In this document: piece after piece, positions 27,350-36,257 of the stretch
Layout of the letters: every line of letters begins with the position of its first letter
Position numbering within the stretch: position 1 is the stretch's first letter
NCBI RefSeq assembly: GCF_028649475.1
Contig: NZ_JAQSIP010000003.1
Span: 372,001-436,000, forward strand
From: Curvibacter cyanobacteriorum
GTDB lineage: Bacteria > Pseudomonadota > Gammaproteobacteria > Burkholderiales > Burkholderiaceae_C
Reading direction: 5' to 3'
DNA length: 64,000 nucleotides
Position numbers and translations under genes: made by a program
Notes under the pieces: generated by a model
The model's input: only the letters and a program-made list of their open reading frames with translations
The model's database searches: none
What the model was told of the DNA's origin: nothing

Positions 27350-28495
27350 ATGTCCACGGTACTTGAAAGTGGCGCGAAACATGCCCGCTCGGGCGCCCTG
27401 CCGGCGCCTTGGGAGGGTGGCCACCGCACTCGCCTCACGATGCTGGTGGCGGTGGGGGTCAGTTACGCACTGGATGCAGTGTTCCTGGCCTGTTTCTGGT
27501 GGCTGGGCCGGATCGAGCTGAGCCTGCCTCTGCTGTATGTGGCAGCGGGCCTGGGGCACATCTTGCTGTTCACCCTGGCCTTCCGGATCGGTGATGCGCG
27601 GGGGCAGCGAGACCTGCTCCTGACCGAATGGCAGATGGCCGCGGCGATTGCCGTGCAACTCGGCGCGGTGCTGCTGGCGCCGTGGATCAAGGCCTATTTC
27701 CTGTGCATCATCTTCGTCGTGTTCGCGTTTGGCACCCTGAGCCTGAGCGTGCGACGGGCCTTGCTGATGTGGCTGGGCACCTGCGCCATGACCGCCCTGA
27801 CCCTGCAGTGGCTGCCTTCGCAGCACACGGTGCCCGTCAGCATTCCCGCCAACGCGCGTGAGGCCGTGCTGGTGGGCGTGGCCTATGCGTCCATTTTGCT
27901 GCGTTGCCTGCTGCTCAACCACTACGGCACCTTGCTGCGCACGCGCCTGATCCAGCGCCAGCGCAAGCTGACCGAAGAGGTCGAGGCGGTACACCGCCTG
28001 GCCTCCCACGACTTGCTGACCGGCGCGCTCAACCGCCACGCCATGCTGCCCTTGCTTGAAGGGCAGATTCAACTGGTGCAACGCGGCCGTCAGGTGTGTG
28101 CGTTGGCCCTGATCGACCTCGACCATTTCAAGCGCGTCAATGACAACCATGGCCATTTGACCGGCGACCAGGTGCTGTGCCGGGTGGTCGACACCATGGC
28201 GGCCACCCTGCGCCCCAGTGACAAGCTGGCGCGCTACGGTGGCGAGGAGTTCTTGCTGCTGATGCCCGCCACCACACTGGCCGAGGCCGAGGTGGTGCTG
28301 GAGCGTGTGCGCGCAGCCGTGGCCTTGCAGCATTGGCAGGATTTGGTGCCGGGTTGGCCGATCACCCTGTCGGCCGGCATCACCAATGTGCACCCCAGTG
28401 ACCGGCTCGACGATGTGCTGGCCCGCGCCGACACCAGCCTCTACCAGGCCAAGAACGGTGGTCGCAACCGCTGTGTGTCCTTGCCGTGGCAGTGA
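27350..28495 (+). CDS. Membrane-bound diguanylate cyclase (GGEEF)
   Basis: A 381-residue protein. About six hydrophobic spans occupy residues 25-200, then a short linker, then a GGDEF domain with DLLTGALNRHAM, DLDHFKRVNDNHGH and the active-site YGGEEF. An RxxD inhibitory site precedes it at the canonical five-residue distance (RPSD-KLARY-GGEEF), so feedback inhibition by c-di-GMP is expected. The N-terminal membrane region is not a family I can name. I chose the ATG at 27350 behind GGAGAGG. It is convergent with the degenerate HD-GYP gene, with only 33 bases between. Confidence 0.92.
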   Translation: MSTVLESGAKHARSGALPAPWEGGHRTRLTMLVAVGVSYALDAVFLACFWWLGRIELSLPLLYVAAGLGHILLFTLAFRIGDARGQRDLLLTEWQMAAAIAVQLGAVLLAPWIKAYFLCIIFVVFAFGTLSLSVRRALLMWLGTCAMTALTLQWLPSQHTVPVSIPANAREAVLVGVAYASILLRCLLLNHYGTLLRTRLIQRQRKLTEEVEAVHRLASHDLLTGALNRHAMLPLLEGQIQLVQRGRQVCALALIDLDHFKRVNDNHGHLTGDQVLCRVVDTMAATLRPSDKLARYGGEEFLLLMPATTLAEAEVVLERVRAAVALQHWQDLVPGWPITLSAGITNVHPSDRLDDVLARADTSLYQAKNGGRNRCVSLPWQ

Positions 28496-28528
28496 GGCGG
28501 GCGGTGCCAGCGCGGTGGCGGGGACGGC

Positions 28529-29755
28529 TCAGGTCAGTGCCAGCAGGCGCACCAGGTCCGGGCGCACCCGGATGTCCTTGTAGTTGACGCTCGACAGGAT
28601 GCGGTGGTCGTGCAGGCGCGTGTCACGGATGGCGGGTTCCAGCATGGGCATGCCTTCCCGGTTGACCAGCACCGCGACGCGCGGGGTCAGGGTGTTGGCC
28701 CCGCGGCGCACCACGGTGGCAATCTCATTGCTGGCCAGTTTGACGAACGAGCCCGGTGGGTAAATGCCCACCGCCTTGATCAGCGAGGCCCCGGCTTCGT
28801 CGACCTTCTTGCTTTCGTCAAAGTAGGTCGCGTGCATGGCGGCCGAGGGCGCCATGGGCGGTCGGGTGGCGCGCGGCGACAGGCGTGCGGCAAAGCCATC
28901 GGCACGGTGGATCAGGCGCGCAATCTGGTCGGCGGGCGTGCGCCCGCCCAAGGGCCCGGCGCTGACCTGGTGGTGCTGTTGCACGGCTTCGAGCCAGATC
29001 GGGTCGCGCACCCCGCGCTCGCGCAGCAGTTGAACCGAGCGCAGCGGGTGGTGTTCGATCTGTTCCCGTTGTTCGGGCGACACCGGTTCGCGTTGCAGGG
29101 TCAGCTGGTCCTGCAACTCGGTCATGCCGATGTTCATGGTCAGGCAGGCCCGCACCATGGTGGTCTCGAGTTCTGGGGACCAGTTCAGCACGTCACGCGC
29201 TGCCAGCGAGCACATGGCGCACACCAGCATGGCGTGGGTGGCGCTGTAGTAGCGGGTTTCGCTGGCGGTCAGGTGGATCAGTGCGAACAGCGCGGTGTCG
29301 GGGTTGCGCGTCAGCACCCGGCTCAGGTCGCGCTGCAGGCGGTCCAGGCGGAACATGAAGCGCAGGCTTTTGGTGTCGCGCAGCAGGGTGTTGGCCCGGC
29401 TCTGCATGTCCAGCCAGTCGATCGGGGCATCGGGGTCACCGAGCTCTTCGGGCGGCCGTGCCGACGGGGCGCTGCTGGGCTCGGGCGCCATGATCTGGGT
29501 GTCGGCGATCTGGCCCAGCGTGGTGTTGCCGGCGTTCACCATCGAGTTCATCTGCGCTTCCATGGCACGCCGGTATTGGCGCACTTCCTGGGGGTCGACG
29601 AACAAGGTCCCGTGCGCCGCCAGCGTGTCCAGCGCTTCGCGTTCGTTGAACACATAGCCACGGCTGGCCAACAGAATGCCCTCGGCGTTGTGCAGCGAGA
29701 AGGGCAGTGGACGTCCCAGCGGGATGTTGCTGAAGCTGACGGGAGCGAGTTTCAT
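28529..29755 (-). CDS. HD-GYP-like protein with degenerate catalytic motifs
   Basis: A 408-residue cytoplasmic protein. The N-terminal domain (about residues 1-60, SFSNIPLGRPLPFSLHNAEG) precedes a linker with a Pro/Ser stretch and a C-terminal region that follows the HD-GYP layout. The expected HDIGK metal motif reads CLTMNIGM, and the HHxxxDGxGYP motif reads HHQVSAGPLGG. The first His (SATHAM) and the downstream HHPLRSVQLLRE are kept. Phosphodiesterase activity is therefore unlikely, while binding of c-di-GMP or a partner protein is possible. It is transcribed towards an active-looking diguanylate cyclase. Confidence 0.78.
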   Translation of the reverse strand: MKLAPVSFSNIPLGRPLPFSLHNAEGILLASRGYVFNEREALDTLAAHGTLFVDPQEVRQYRRAMEAQMNSMVNAGNTTLGQIADTQIMAPEPSSAPSARPPEELGDPDAPIDWLDMQSRANTLLRDTKSLRFMFRLDRLQRDLSRVLTRNPDTALFALIHLTASETRYYSATHAMLVCAMCSLAARDVLNWSPELETTMVRACLTMNIGMTELQDQLTLQREPVSPEQREQIEHHPLRSVQLLRERGVRDPIWLEAVQQHHQVSAGPLGGRTPADQIARLIHRADGFAARLSPRATRPPMAPSAAMHATYFDESKKVDEAGASLIKAVGIYPPGSFVKLASNEIATVVRRGANTLTPRVAVLVNREGMPMLEPAIRDTRLHDHRILSSVNYKDIRVRPDLVRLLALT

Positions 29756-29850
29756 GGGTGGCCGTGATTATCTGACAGGATTTTTCATCGGTGACCGAGG
29801 TTTACCGGGTATCCCCAGTGCTGTTCTGGCTTCCACGGAGAGGGCCGGAC

Positions 29851-30753
29851 TCAGTCGTGCAGCTGCCGGCGCACAAAGTCGCGCAGCAGGCCCATCAGCG
29901 GTGACTCCGTGCGCCCGCGCAGCGTGATCAGCCCGAAGCGCGCCGAAGCCTGCAGCGGCGGGCTGACGCGGACCTCGGCCAACAGGCCGGCTTCGATGCC
30001 GGCGCGCGCGGCGGCCCGGATGCCGAGGAACAGCGCGTCGGTCTGGGCCACGGTGTCGAGCAGGCTGCTGACGTCCTCGCAGCGCAGCGAGACCATCTGC
30101 TCGGGGTTGGCGGCTTCGCCGTAGCGTTCGACCAGCATGCGCGCCACCTCATCGCTCAAAGGCGTGGTGGCGATGGGGTAGCGCAGCAGCGCGGCAAAAG
30201 GCGGGCTGGCGTCATGGCGCAGCAGTGGGTGCCCCGCGCGGGCGATGAAGGCCGCCTGCATGTCGGTCAGGCGCTCGATGCGCAGGTCTTCCGCGGGCGC
30301 AACCCGGCGCAGGTCGACCACCAGCGCATCCAGCTGGCGCTCGCGCAGGGCCTGCAGTTGCAGCTCGGTGGCGCCACGCGAGACGCTGACCTTGACCCCC
30401 GGGTGGTGGCGCGCCATGTGCTGCAGCAACGGCGTCATCAGCAAGGCCCCAGGGCCCGAGCCCAGGCCCACGCGCAGGGTGCCCAGCTCGGCCTGGTTCA
30501 GGTGTTGCAGGCCTTCTTGCAGGTCGTGGGCCTCGAACAACACGCGGCGTGCGCGCTCGGTCACCCAGTGGCCTACGGGGGTCAGCTCATTGCGCTTGCC
30601 CAGGCGGTCCACCAGCGGCACGCCCAGGCTCGATTCGAGCGCCTGGATGCTGCGGCTCAAGGCCGATTGGGTCAGGTGCAGCTGCTCGGCGGCCCGGCTG
30701 AAGGAACCGCACTCGGCGAGGCAAATCAAGTGTTTGAGTTGGCGCAATTCCAT
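29851..30753 (-). CDS. LysR-family regulator divergent from Bug/amidohydrolase operon
   Basis: A 300-residue LysR protein beginning MELRQLKHLICLAECGSFSRAAEQLHLTQSALSRSI, a standard winged helix. The effector domain is of the group that often controls neighbouring TctC genes in Burkholderiales. It is divergent from the Bug receptor and M20 amidohydrolase (gap 112 bases, with two palindromes), which it likely regulates. The ligand is not known. Confidence 0.9.
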   Translation of the reverse strand: MELRQLKHLICLAECGSFSRAAEQLHLTQSALSRSIQALESSLGVPLVDRLGKRNELTPVGHWVTERARRVLFEAHDLQEGLQHLNQAELGTLRVGLGSGPGALLMTPLLQHMARHHPGVKVSVSRGATELQLQALRERQLDALVVDLRRVAPAEDLRIERLTDMQAAFIARAGHPLLRHDASPPFAALLRYPIATTPLSDEVARMLVERYGEAANPEQMVSLRCEDVSSLLDTVAQTDALFLGIRAAARAGIEAGLLAEVRVSPPLQASARFGLITLRGRTESPLMGLLRDFVRRQLHD

Positions 30754-30792
30754 GGGCGACCCAATGAGTTTGATGAATCATTATCAGGAAAA

Positions 30793-30821
30793 TAATGCAT
30801 TAGACACATGGATAAACCATG
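30793..30821. promoter_or_regulatory. Two palindromes in the LysR/Bug intergenic region
   Basis: TAATGCATTA (30793-30802) is a perfect 10-bp palindrome, and CATGG-ATAAA-CCATG (30807-30821) is a perfect inverted repeat next to it. They lie about midway between the divergent starts and are candidate LysR sites; the AT-rich first one is the better fit. Confidence 0.5.
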
Positions 30822-30865
30822 CCCTAGCATGGACTCACCTTCCTCAACTCACCTCCCGATACCCC

Positions 30866-31864
30866 ATGACCTCACCCCAAAAACGCCGCTTGATCGGCCT
30901 GTCGTTGGCCCTGCTGGGCCTGAGCTGGATGGCGGGCGCACAGGCGCAAAGCTACCCCAGCAAGCCCGTGACCTTGATGGTGCCGTACCCAGCGGGGGGC
31001 TTGTCGGACGTGATCGCCCGCACCGTCAACACGGCGCTGGCCAAGCACCTCGGCCAGCCGGTGGTGGTGGAGAACCTGGGCGGCGTGAGTGGCGCCCTGG
31101 CGGCCCAGAAGGTGTTGAACGCTCCGGCCGACGGGTATCAGATTTTCCAGGGCTCGCCCAATGAGCTGATCCTGTCGCCGCTGGCCAACTCGGCGGTCAA
31201 GTTCAAGAGCGAGGACTTCCGCCTGGTCCAGTTGGTGGCGGTGGCCCCGATGGCCGTTCTGGCGCGGGGGGATTTGCCGGTGAGCAATGGGGATGAGCTG
31301 GTGGCCTACGCCGCCCGCATGGCCAAGGAGCAAAAGCCGCTGACCTACGCGAGCGTGGGGCCGGGCTCGTTCTACCACCTGATGGGCGAGCACCTGTCCC
31401 ACCTGGTCGGCGTGCCCATGACCCATGTGCCCTACAAAGGCGCCGCACCGGCACTGCAGGATCTGATGGGTTCGCAGGTCGACATCTTCATCACGCCGTT
31501 TGGCAAGCCGCAGCTCGAGATGGCCCAGCAAGGGCGACTGAAGTTTGTGGCCACCCTGTCACCCGAGCGCCTGGACGGTCTGAAGAACACCCCCACCCTC
31601 AATGAAAGCAAGGCGCTGAAGGGCTTTGTGTTCAACATCTGGACAGGTTACTTCGTCAAAAAGGACACGCCCGAGCCCGTGGTGCAGGCGCTGCACAAGG
31701 CCCTGTCCGAGACGCTGGGCGACGCCACCATGCGCGCCAGCCTGGAGGCCCAGAGCCAGTCCGTGTCGCGACCGCTGTCGCTGGCCGAGGCCGCGCGCTA
31801 TTACAGCGAGGGCACCGCCCAGTTCCGCGCCATCGCCAAGTCCATCCAGTTGCAGGCCCAGTGA
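30866..31864 (+). CDS. Orphan Bug/TctC solute receptor
   Basis: A 332-residue periplasmic receptor of the tripartite tricarboxylate family. The signal peptide is KRRLIGLSLALLGLSWMAGAQAQ. The mature part starts YPSKPVTLMVPYPAGGLSDVIAR and contains VPYKGAAPALQDLMGSQVDI, both family marks. I chose the ATG at 30866; longer frames run antisense into the LysR gene. No TctA/TctB membrane genes are nearby, so it may use a distant pair or act as a sensor. It overlaps or abuts the amidohydrolase gene, suggesting the ligand is that enzyme's N-acyl substrate or product. Confidence 0.88.
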   Translation: MTSPQKRRLIGLSLALLGLSWMAGAQAQSYPSKPVTLMVPYPAGGLSDVIARTVNTALAKHLGQPVVVENLGGVSGALAAQKVLNAPADGYQIFQGSPNELILSPLANSAVKFKSEDFRLVQLVAVAPMAVLARGDLPVSNGDELVAYAARMAKEQKPLTYASVGPGSFYHLMGEHLSHLVGVPMTHVPYKGAAPALQDLMGSQVDIFITPFGKPQLEMAQQGRLKFVATLSPERLDGLKNTPTLNESKALKGFVFNIWTGYFVKKDTPEPVVQALHKALSETLGDATMRASLEAQSQSVSRPLSLAEAARYYSEGTAQFRAIAKSIQLQAQ

Positions 31865-31869
31865 GCCCC

Positions 31870-33081
31870 ATGTCCGACCTCACCATCCAACAAGTTCTGG
31901 CCCGCGCTGAGGCGCAGGCCCCCGAGTTCGTCACCTTCCGGCGCGACATCCACCAGCACCCCGAGCTGGGCTTTGAGGAACACCGCACCAGCGAACGGGT
32001 GGCCGACTGCCTGCAACGCTACGGCTACACCGTGCAGCGTGGCGTGGGCGGCACCGGCGTGGTGGCCCAGCTGCGGCGCGGCAACGGTCCGCGGCGCCTG
32101 GGGCTGCGCGCCGACATGGACGCCTTGCCGATCGTCGAGGCCACCGGCCTGCCGCACGCCAGCCAGCACGCCGGCGTGATGCACGCCTGCGGTCACGACG
32201 GGCACACCGCGATGCTGCTCGCAGCGGCGCGCCAACTGGCCGAGCACGGCGAGTTTGACGGCACGCTGAACCTGATCTTCCAGCCCGCCGAGGAAGGCCT
32301 GGGCGGCGCCCTCAAGATGATGGAAGACGGCCTGTTCGAGCAGTACCCGTGCGACGCCATCTTCGCCATGCACAACATGCCCGGCTACCCGCAGGGCCAC
32401 CTGGCGCTGCGCGAGGGCGCGGCCATGGCCTCGTCGGACCAGGTGTTCATCACCGTGCGCGGCGTGGGGGGCCATGGCGCCATGCCGCACAAGGCGGCCG
32501 ACCCGGTGGTGGCCGCCAGCAGCCTGGTGATGGCCTTGCAGACCGTGGTGTCGCGCAATGTGGACCCGCTGGCCATGGCGGTCATCACCGTCGGAGCCTT
32601 CCACGCCGGCGAGGCGAACAACGTGATCCCCGAGACCGCCAGCCTGAAGCTCAGCGTGCGTTCGCTGGACCGCGAGGTGCGTCAACTGCTGCGCGAGCGC
32701 ATCACCGAGCTGGCCCACGCGCAGGCGCGCAGCTTGGGTTGCGAGGCCACGGTGGACTACCGCGCCGGCTATGCGGTGCTGGTCAACACCCCGGCCGAGA
32801 CTGCGTTGGCGCGTGAGGTGGCCCTGGCCCTCAACGGCCCCGAGCGCGTGTTGTTGCAGGCTCCGGCCTTGCCGGGCAGCGAAGATTTCGCTTTCATGCT
32901 CGAGCGGGTGCCCGGCAGCTATGTGCTGATCGGCAATGGCGATGGCCACGATGACAGCCCCTATGCCGGTCACAGCGCCTGCATGGTGCACAACCCGTCC
33001 TACGACTTCCACGACAGCAATGTGGCCCGTGGGGCCGCCTTCTGGGTGCTGTTGGCGCAGCGCTTTTTGCAAGCGGCCTGA
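31870..33081 (+). CDS. M20D amidohydrolase (hippurate/N-acyl amino acid hydrolase type)
   Basis: A 403-residue zinc hydrolase. The N terminus has FRRDIHQHPELGFEEHRTSE, the metal region ADMDALPI and HACGHDGHTAML with Cys and His ligands, then FQPAEEGLGGA and, near the C terminus, PGSEDFAFML. The family cleaves N-acyl amino acids such as hippurate; the exact substrate is unknown. The start could be the ATG at 31870 or a GTG at 31861 overlapping the upstream stop. It is co-transcribed with the Bug receptor. Confidence 0.92.
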   Translation: MSDLTIQQVLARAEAQAPEFVTFRRDIHQHPELGFEEHRTSERVADCLQRYGYTVQRGVGGTGVVAQLRRGNGPRRLGLRADMDALPIVEATGLPHASQHAGVMHACGHDGHTAMLLAAARQLAEHGEFDGTLNLIFQPAEEGLGGALKMMEDGLFEQYPCDAIFAMHNMPGYPQGHLALREGAAMASSDQVFITVRGVGGHGAMPHKAADPVVAASSLVMALQTVVSRNVDPLAMAVITVGAFHAGEANNVIPETASLKLSVRSLDREVRQLLRERITELAHAQARSLGCEATVDYRAGYAVLVNTPAETALAREVALALNGPERVLLQAPALPGSEDFAFMLERVPGSYVLIGNGDGHDDSPYAGHSACMVHNPSYDFHDSNVARGAAFWVLLAQRFLQAA

Positions 33082-33251
33082 GCCCGTCGGCGGCCCGGCC
33101 GCGGCCCGTGGAGGCGCTGGACCGGGGTGCAGCGCTGCATTTGAGCGGCTGGACTTGACCGGCTGTCCTGGGCGGGCCGCGTCGCGCGGGGGGCGGGGGC
33201 GGTGCTTGCTAAATTGGGTGGCTCCCGTTTGGAGTTCCAGCACCACAGCGC

Positions 33252-34403
33252 ATGGCCTCCCCCAATGATCTTGACACCCCACCGACGGCAGACCGTGGTT
33301 GGGGGCGACTGAACCCCCGCCACCGGCTGGCCTCCTGGGGCTGGGTGTGGGCGGTCTGTCTGTTGCTGGGCCAGGAGCGTGGCTGGCCCGGGCTGCCCTG
33401 GGTGGCCGTGACGCTGCAGTGTCTGGTCTATCCGCTGCTCAGCCAGGGGTGGGCCCGCCGCCAGGCCGACCCTTGGCACGCCGCACGGTGGGTCCTCACC
33501 CTCGACGCCGTCTGCCTCGCACTCTGGGTGGTTTGGCTGGGCGTGCCGCTGTGGCTGACCTATGCCCTGGCGACCGCCAGCGTGACCTCGTTCGCAGCGC
33601 TGTGGGGGCGGGCCGGGCTGGTCCGCGCCGGGCTGGCTTGGGCGGGCGGCGCGGGGTTGGCGGGGGCGCTCTGGGGCCTACACCTTCAACCCCACATGGG
33701 CCCTGCGGCCACGGCCTGCAGCATGCTCTACCTGACGGCCCAGCTGGCGTGGTGGGCCCATGTGCTGCAGCGGCGCCTGAGCCGGCTCAGCCAGGCCCGG
33801 CAACAACTGGCGCACAGCGAGCGCCAGCTGCGCCAGCAGCTCGGGGTGGTCAGCGCGCTGCAGTCTCAGTGGCAGGAGCAGGCCCACCACGACGCACTGA
33901 CGGGTTTGTTCAACCGCCGCTTTTTGGACGCCACGCTGGCGCGCGAGCTGGTGCGCTGCCTGCGCATGCAGAGCCCCCTGTCCTTGATCCTGATCGACAT
34001 CGACCATTTCAAACGCGTCAACGACGAGCACGGCCACGCGGCCGGCGACGAGGTCTTGCGCCGGCTGGCGTTCTTGCTGAGCAATGACGCGCGGGCCAGC
34101 GATGTGGTGTGCCGCCACGGCGGTGAAGAATTCTTGTTGATGCTGCCGCACATGCCGCTGGCGACCGCGCTGGCCCGCGCCGAGCACTACCGCGCGACGC
34201 TGGCCGCGTCGGTGATGTGGATCGGCGGCCAGCCCTTGAACTGCACCTTGTCGGCCGGGGTGGCCTGCTACCCGGCCGACGGCCAGACGGCCGAGTTGCT
34301 GGTGGCGGCCGCCGACCAGGCCCTGTACCGGGCCAAACGCAGCGGCCGCAACCAGGTGGTGGCGGCCAGCGACGAGGGCGCGGTGCAGTCGGCCCGCGCG
34401 TGA
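33252..34403 (+). CDS. Membrane-bound diguanylate cyclase (GGEEF), second
   Basis: A 383-residue protein with about five hydrophobic spans in residues 28-175 rich in Trp, Leu and Ala. A coiled-coil linker (RLSRLSQARQQLAHSERQLR) leads to a GGDEF domain containing DALTGLFNRRFLDATL, DIDHFKRVNDEHGH and the active HGGEEF. An inhibitory RxxD lies at the right spacing (RASD-VVCRH-GGEEF). The membrane domain resembles no sensory domain I can name. The stop is ten bases from the convergent acyl-CoA dehydrogenase gene. Confidence 0.92.
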   Translation: MASPNDLDTPPTADRGWGRLNPRHRLASWGWVWAVCLLLGQERGWPGLPWVAVTLQCLVYPLLSQGWARRQADPWHAARWVLTLDAVCLALWVVWLGVPLWLTYALATASVTSFAALWGRAGLVRAGLAWAGGAGLAGALWGLHLQPHMGPAATACSMLYLTAQLAWWAHVLQRRLSRLSQARQQLAHSERQLRQQLGVVSALQSQWQEQAHHDALTGLFNRRFLDATLARELVRCLRMQSPLSLILIDIDHFKRVNDEHGHAAGDEVLRRLAFLLSNDARASDVVCRHGGEEFLLMLPHMPLATALARAEHYRATLAASVMWIGGQPLNCTLSAGVACYPADGQTAELLVAAADQALYRAKRSGRNQVVAASDEGAVQSARA

Positions 34404-34413
34404 CGGCGCGGCC

Positions 34414-36162
34414 TCAGGCCGGGTGCGCGGCGTTGGGGTTGGGCAGTTGCAGCTTGATGAGCTTCAGGCGCAGGTCCAGCTCGGGCAGCACCCGTTCGCG
34501 GAAGGCCTTGAGCGGTGCTTGCCAGCGCGCCGACTCTGCCCCAGGCGTCTGGGCGATCTGGGCCCAGGCCCAGGCCATCAGCACCAGGGCGACGGCGCGC
34601 AGGTAGTCGTCGGCCACCTGGCTCGCGAGCACGGCGTCTTGCCCACCCGCCAGGGCCAGGGTGGTGGTCAGGTAGCGCAGTTCCGCCAGGCGGCGCAGCA
34701 CCTCGGCGTCGAAGTCGCGCGCCGCATCGAGCGAGCCGCGCAAGGACAGCAGCACCTGGCCCAGGGCTTCGCCCCCATCGGGCAGCACCTTGCGCAGCAG
34801 CAGGTCGATGGCCTGGATTTCATTGGTGCCCTCGTAGATCATGCTGACGCGCGCGTCGCGCACGATCTGCTCAATGCCCCACTCGCGCACATAGCCGTGG
34901 CCCCCCAGGACCTGCAGGCATTCGCTGGCGCCATAGAAGGCCTGGTGGGTCCAGGCGGCCTTGAGCACGGGGGTGACCAGGCTGCACCAGCGCTGGGCGG
35001 CGTCACGGGCCGTGGCGTCGGGGTGGTGGCGGGCCTGGTCCAGTGCCAAGCCGGTGCGGTAGGCCAGCAGGCGGCCGGCGTCGATCCAGGCGCGTTGCAC
35101 GTCGAGGATGCGGCGCATCGCAGGGTGCTCGATCAGCAGGTCGGCACTGTCGCCGTCGCCCCGCGAGGCCGGGCGGGCGCCGGGGGCGCGCATCTGGCGC
35201 CGCTCGCGGGCATAGGCGTCGGCCTTTTGCCAGGCCGCGTCCAGCAGGCCAATGCCTTGCAAGGCCACATGGACGCGCGCGGCGTTCATCATGATGAACA
35301 TGGCATTCAGGCCGGCCCCGGGCTGGCCCACCAGCCAGCCGGTGGCGTCCTCAAAGCGCATCACACAGGTGGGGCTGCCGTGCAGGCCCATTTTTTCTTC
35401 GATGCGATCGCAGTGGGCGCCATTGCGCGAGCCGTCGGGCAGGAACTTTGGCGCCAGGAACAGCGACAGCCCCTTGGGGCCGGCCGGTGCGCCCGGCAGC
35501 CGGGCCAGCACCAGGTGAACGATGTTGTCGCTGAGATCGTGCTCGCCGCCAGAGATGAAAATCTTGGTGCCGCTGAGGCGGTGCTCGCCGGGGAAACGGC
35601 CGCCGTCCTGGGGCACCGCCTGGGTGCGCACCAGGCCCAGGTCGCTGCCTGCGTGGGGCTCGGTCAGGCACATGGTGGCCAGCCATTCACCGCTGGCGAT
35701 GCGGTTCAGGTAAGCGGCCTTCAAGTCGGCGTGGCCATGGTGCTTGAGGCATTCGTAGGCGCCATGCAGCAGGCCGGGCGCCATGGTCCAGCCGTGGTTG
35801 GCCGCGCTCAGCCATTCGTAGAGCACGCCTTCGAGCACCCAGGGCAGGCCTTGGCCACCGTCTTCTTCGGCGCAGGCCAGGGCGGGCCAGCCCGCCTGCC
35901 AGAACGCCTGGTAGGCGTCGCGGAAGCCGGGCGGGGTGGTCACCTGGCCGGCCTCCCAGCGGCAGCCGATCTCATCGCCCTGGCGCGACAGCGGCGCCAC
36001 CACCTCCCCGACAAACTTGCCGGCCTCGTCGAGCACCTGGGTCATCAGGGCCTCGTCGGCCTCGGTGAGGCCGGACAGGGCCGCGAGCTGGCTTGGGGCT
36101 TGGAGCACGTTGAACAGCAAAAAGCCGTTGTCGGCGGGGCGGGGCTGGTAGGAGGACGACAT
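34414..36162 (-). CDS. Acyl-CoA dehydrogenase, long (DmdC-like) form, in hydroxycinnamate cluster
   Basis: A 582-residue FAD-dependent acyl-CoA dehydrogenase. CLTEPHAGSDLGLVRTQA and KIFISGGEHDLSDNIVHLVLA are the FAD/substrate loops. The catalytic Glu is in SMIYEGTNEIQAIDLLLRK. A C-terminal extension of about 130 residues places it in the long subfamily that includes DmdC. It is the last gene on the minus strand of the hydroxycinnamate cluster but is separated from the Bug gene by a terminator. A role in oxidising dihydro-hydroxycinnamoyl-CoA to the cinnamoyl-CoA is possible but is inferred only from position. Confidence 0.88.
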   Translation of the reverse strand: MSSSYQPRPADNGFLLFNVLQAPSQLAALSGLTEADEALMTQVLDEAGKFVGEVVAPLSRQGDEIGCRWEAGQVTTPPGFRDAYQAFWQAGWPALACAEEDGGQGLPWVLEGVLYEWLSAANHGWTMAPGLLHGAYECLKHHGHADLKAAYLNRIASGEWLATMCLTEPHAGSDLGLVRTQAVPQDGGRFPGEHRLSGTKIFISGGEHDLSDNIVHLVLARLPGAPAGPKGLSLFLAPKFLPDGSRNGAHCDRIEEKMGLHGSPTCVMRFEDATGWLVGQPGAGLNAMFIMMNAARVHVALQGIGLLDAAWQKADAYARERRQMRAPGARPASRGDGDSADLLIEHPAMRRILDVQRAWIDAGRLLAYRTGLALDQARHHPDATARDAAQRWCSLVTPVLKAAWTHQAFYGASECLQVLGGHGYVREWGIEQIVRDARVSMIYEGTNEIQAIDLLLRKVLPDGGEALGQVLLSLRGSLDAARDFDAEVLRRLAELRYLTTTLALAGGQDAVLASQVADDYLRAVALVLMAWAWAQIAQTPGAESARWQAPLKAFRERVLPELDLRLKLIKLQLPNPNAAHPA

Positions 36163-36195
36163 GGGCGGGCAGGGCGACAGAACAACTCAACACAC

Positions 36196-36230
36196 AAAAA
36201 GCCGGCAGGTGCCGTGGGCACCGTGCCGGC
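36196..36230 (-). terminator. Intrinsic terminator after Bug gene
   Basis: On the minus strand a long near-perfect stem (arms within 36201-36230, outer GCCGGCA/TGCCGGC-type pairing, inner GGTGCC/GGCACC) is followed by TTTTT. It lies 27 bases past the Bug stop and 33 bases before the acyl-CoA dehydrogenase start, so it may attenuate expression of that last gene. Confidence 0.85.
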
Positions 36231-36251
36231 CAGGACTCAGGACTCAGGACT
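36231..36251. repeat. Three tandem copies of a 7-bp unit
   Basis: CAGGACT occurs three times in direct, uninterrupted succession between the Bug stop codon and its terminator. It is short and could vary in copy number by slippage. Confidence 0.75.
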
Positions 36252-36257
36252 CGGACC

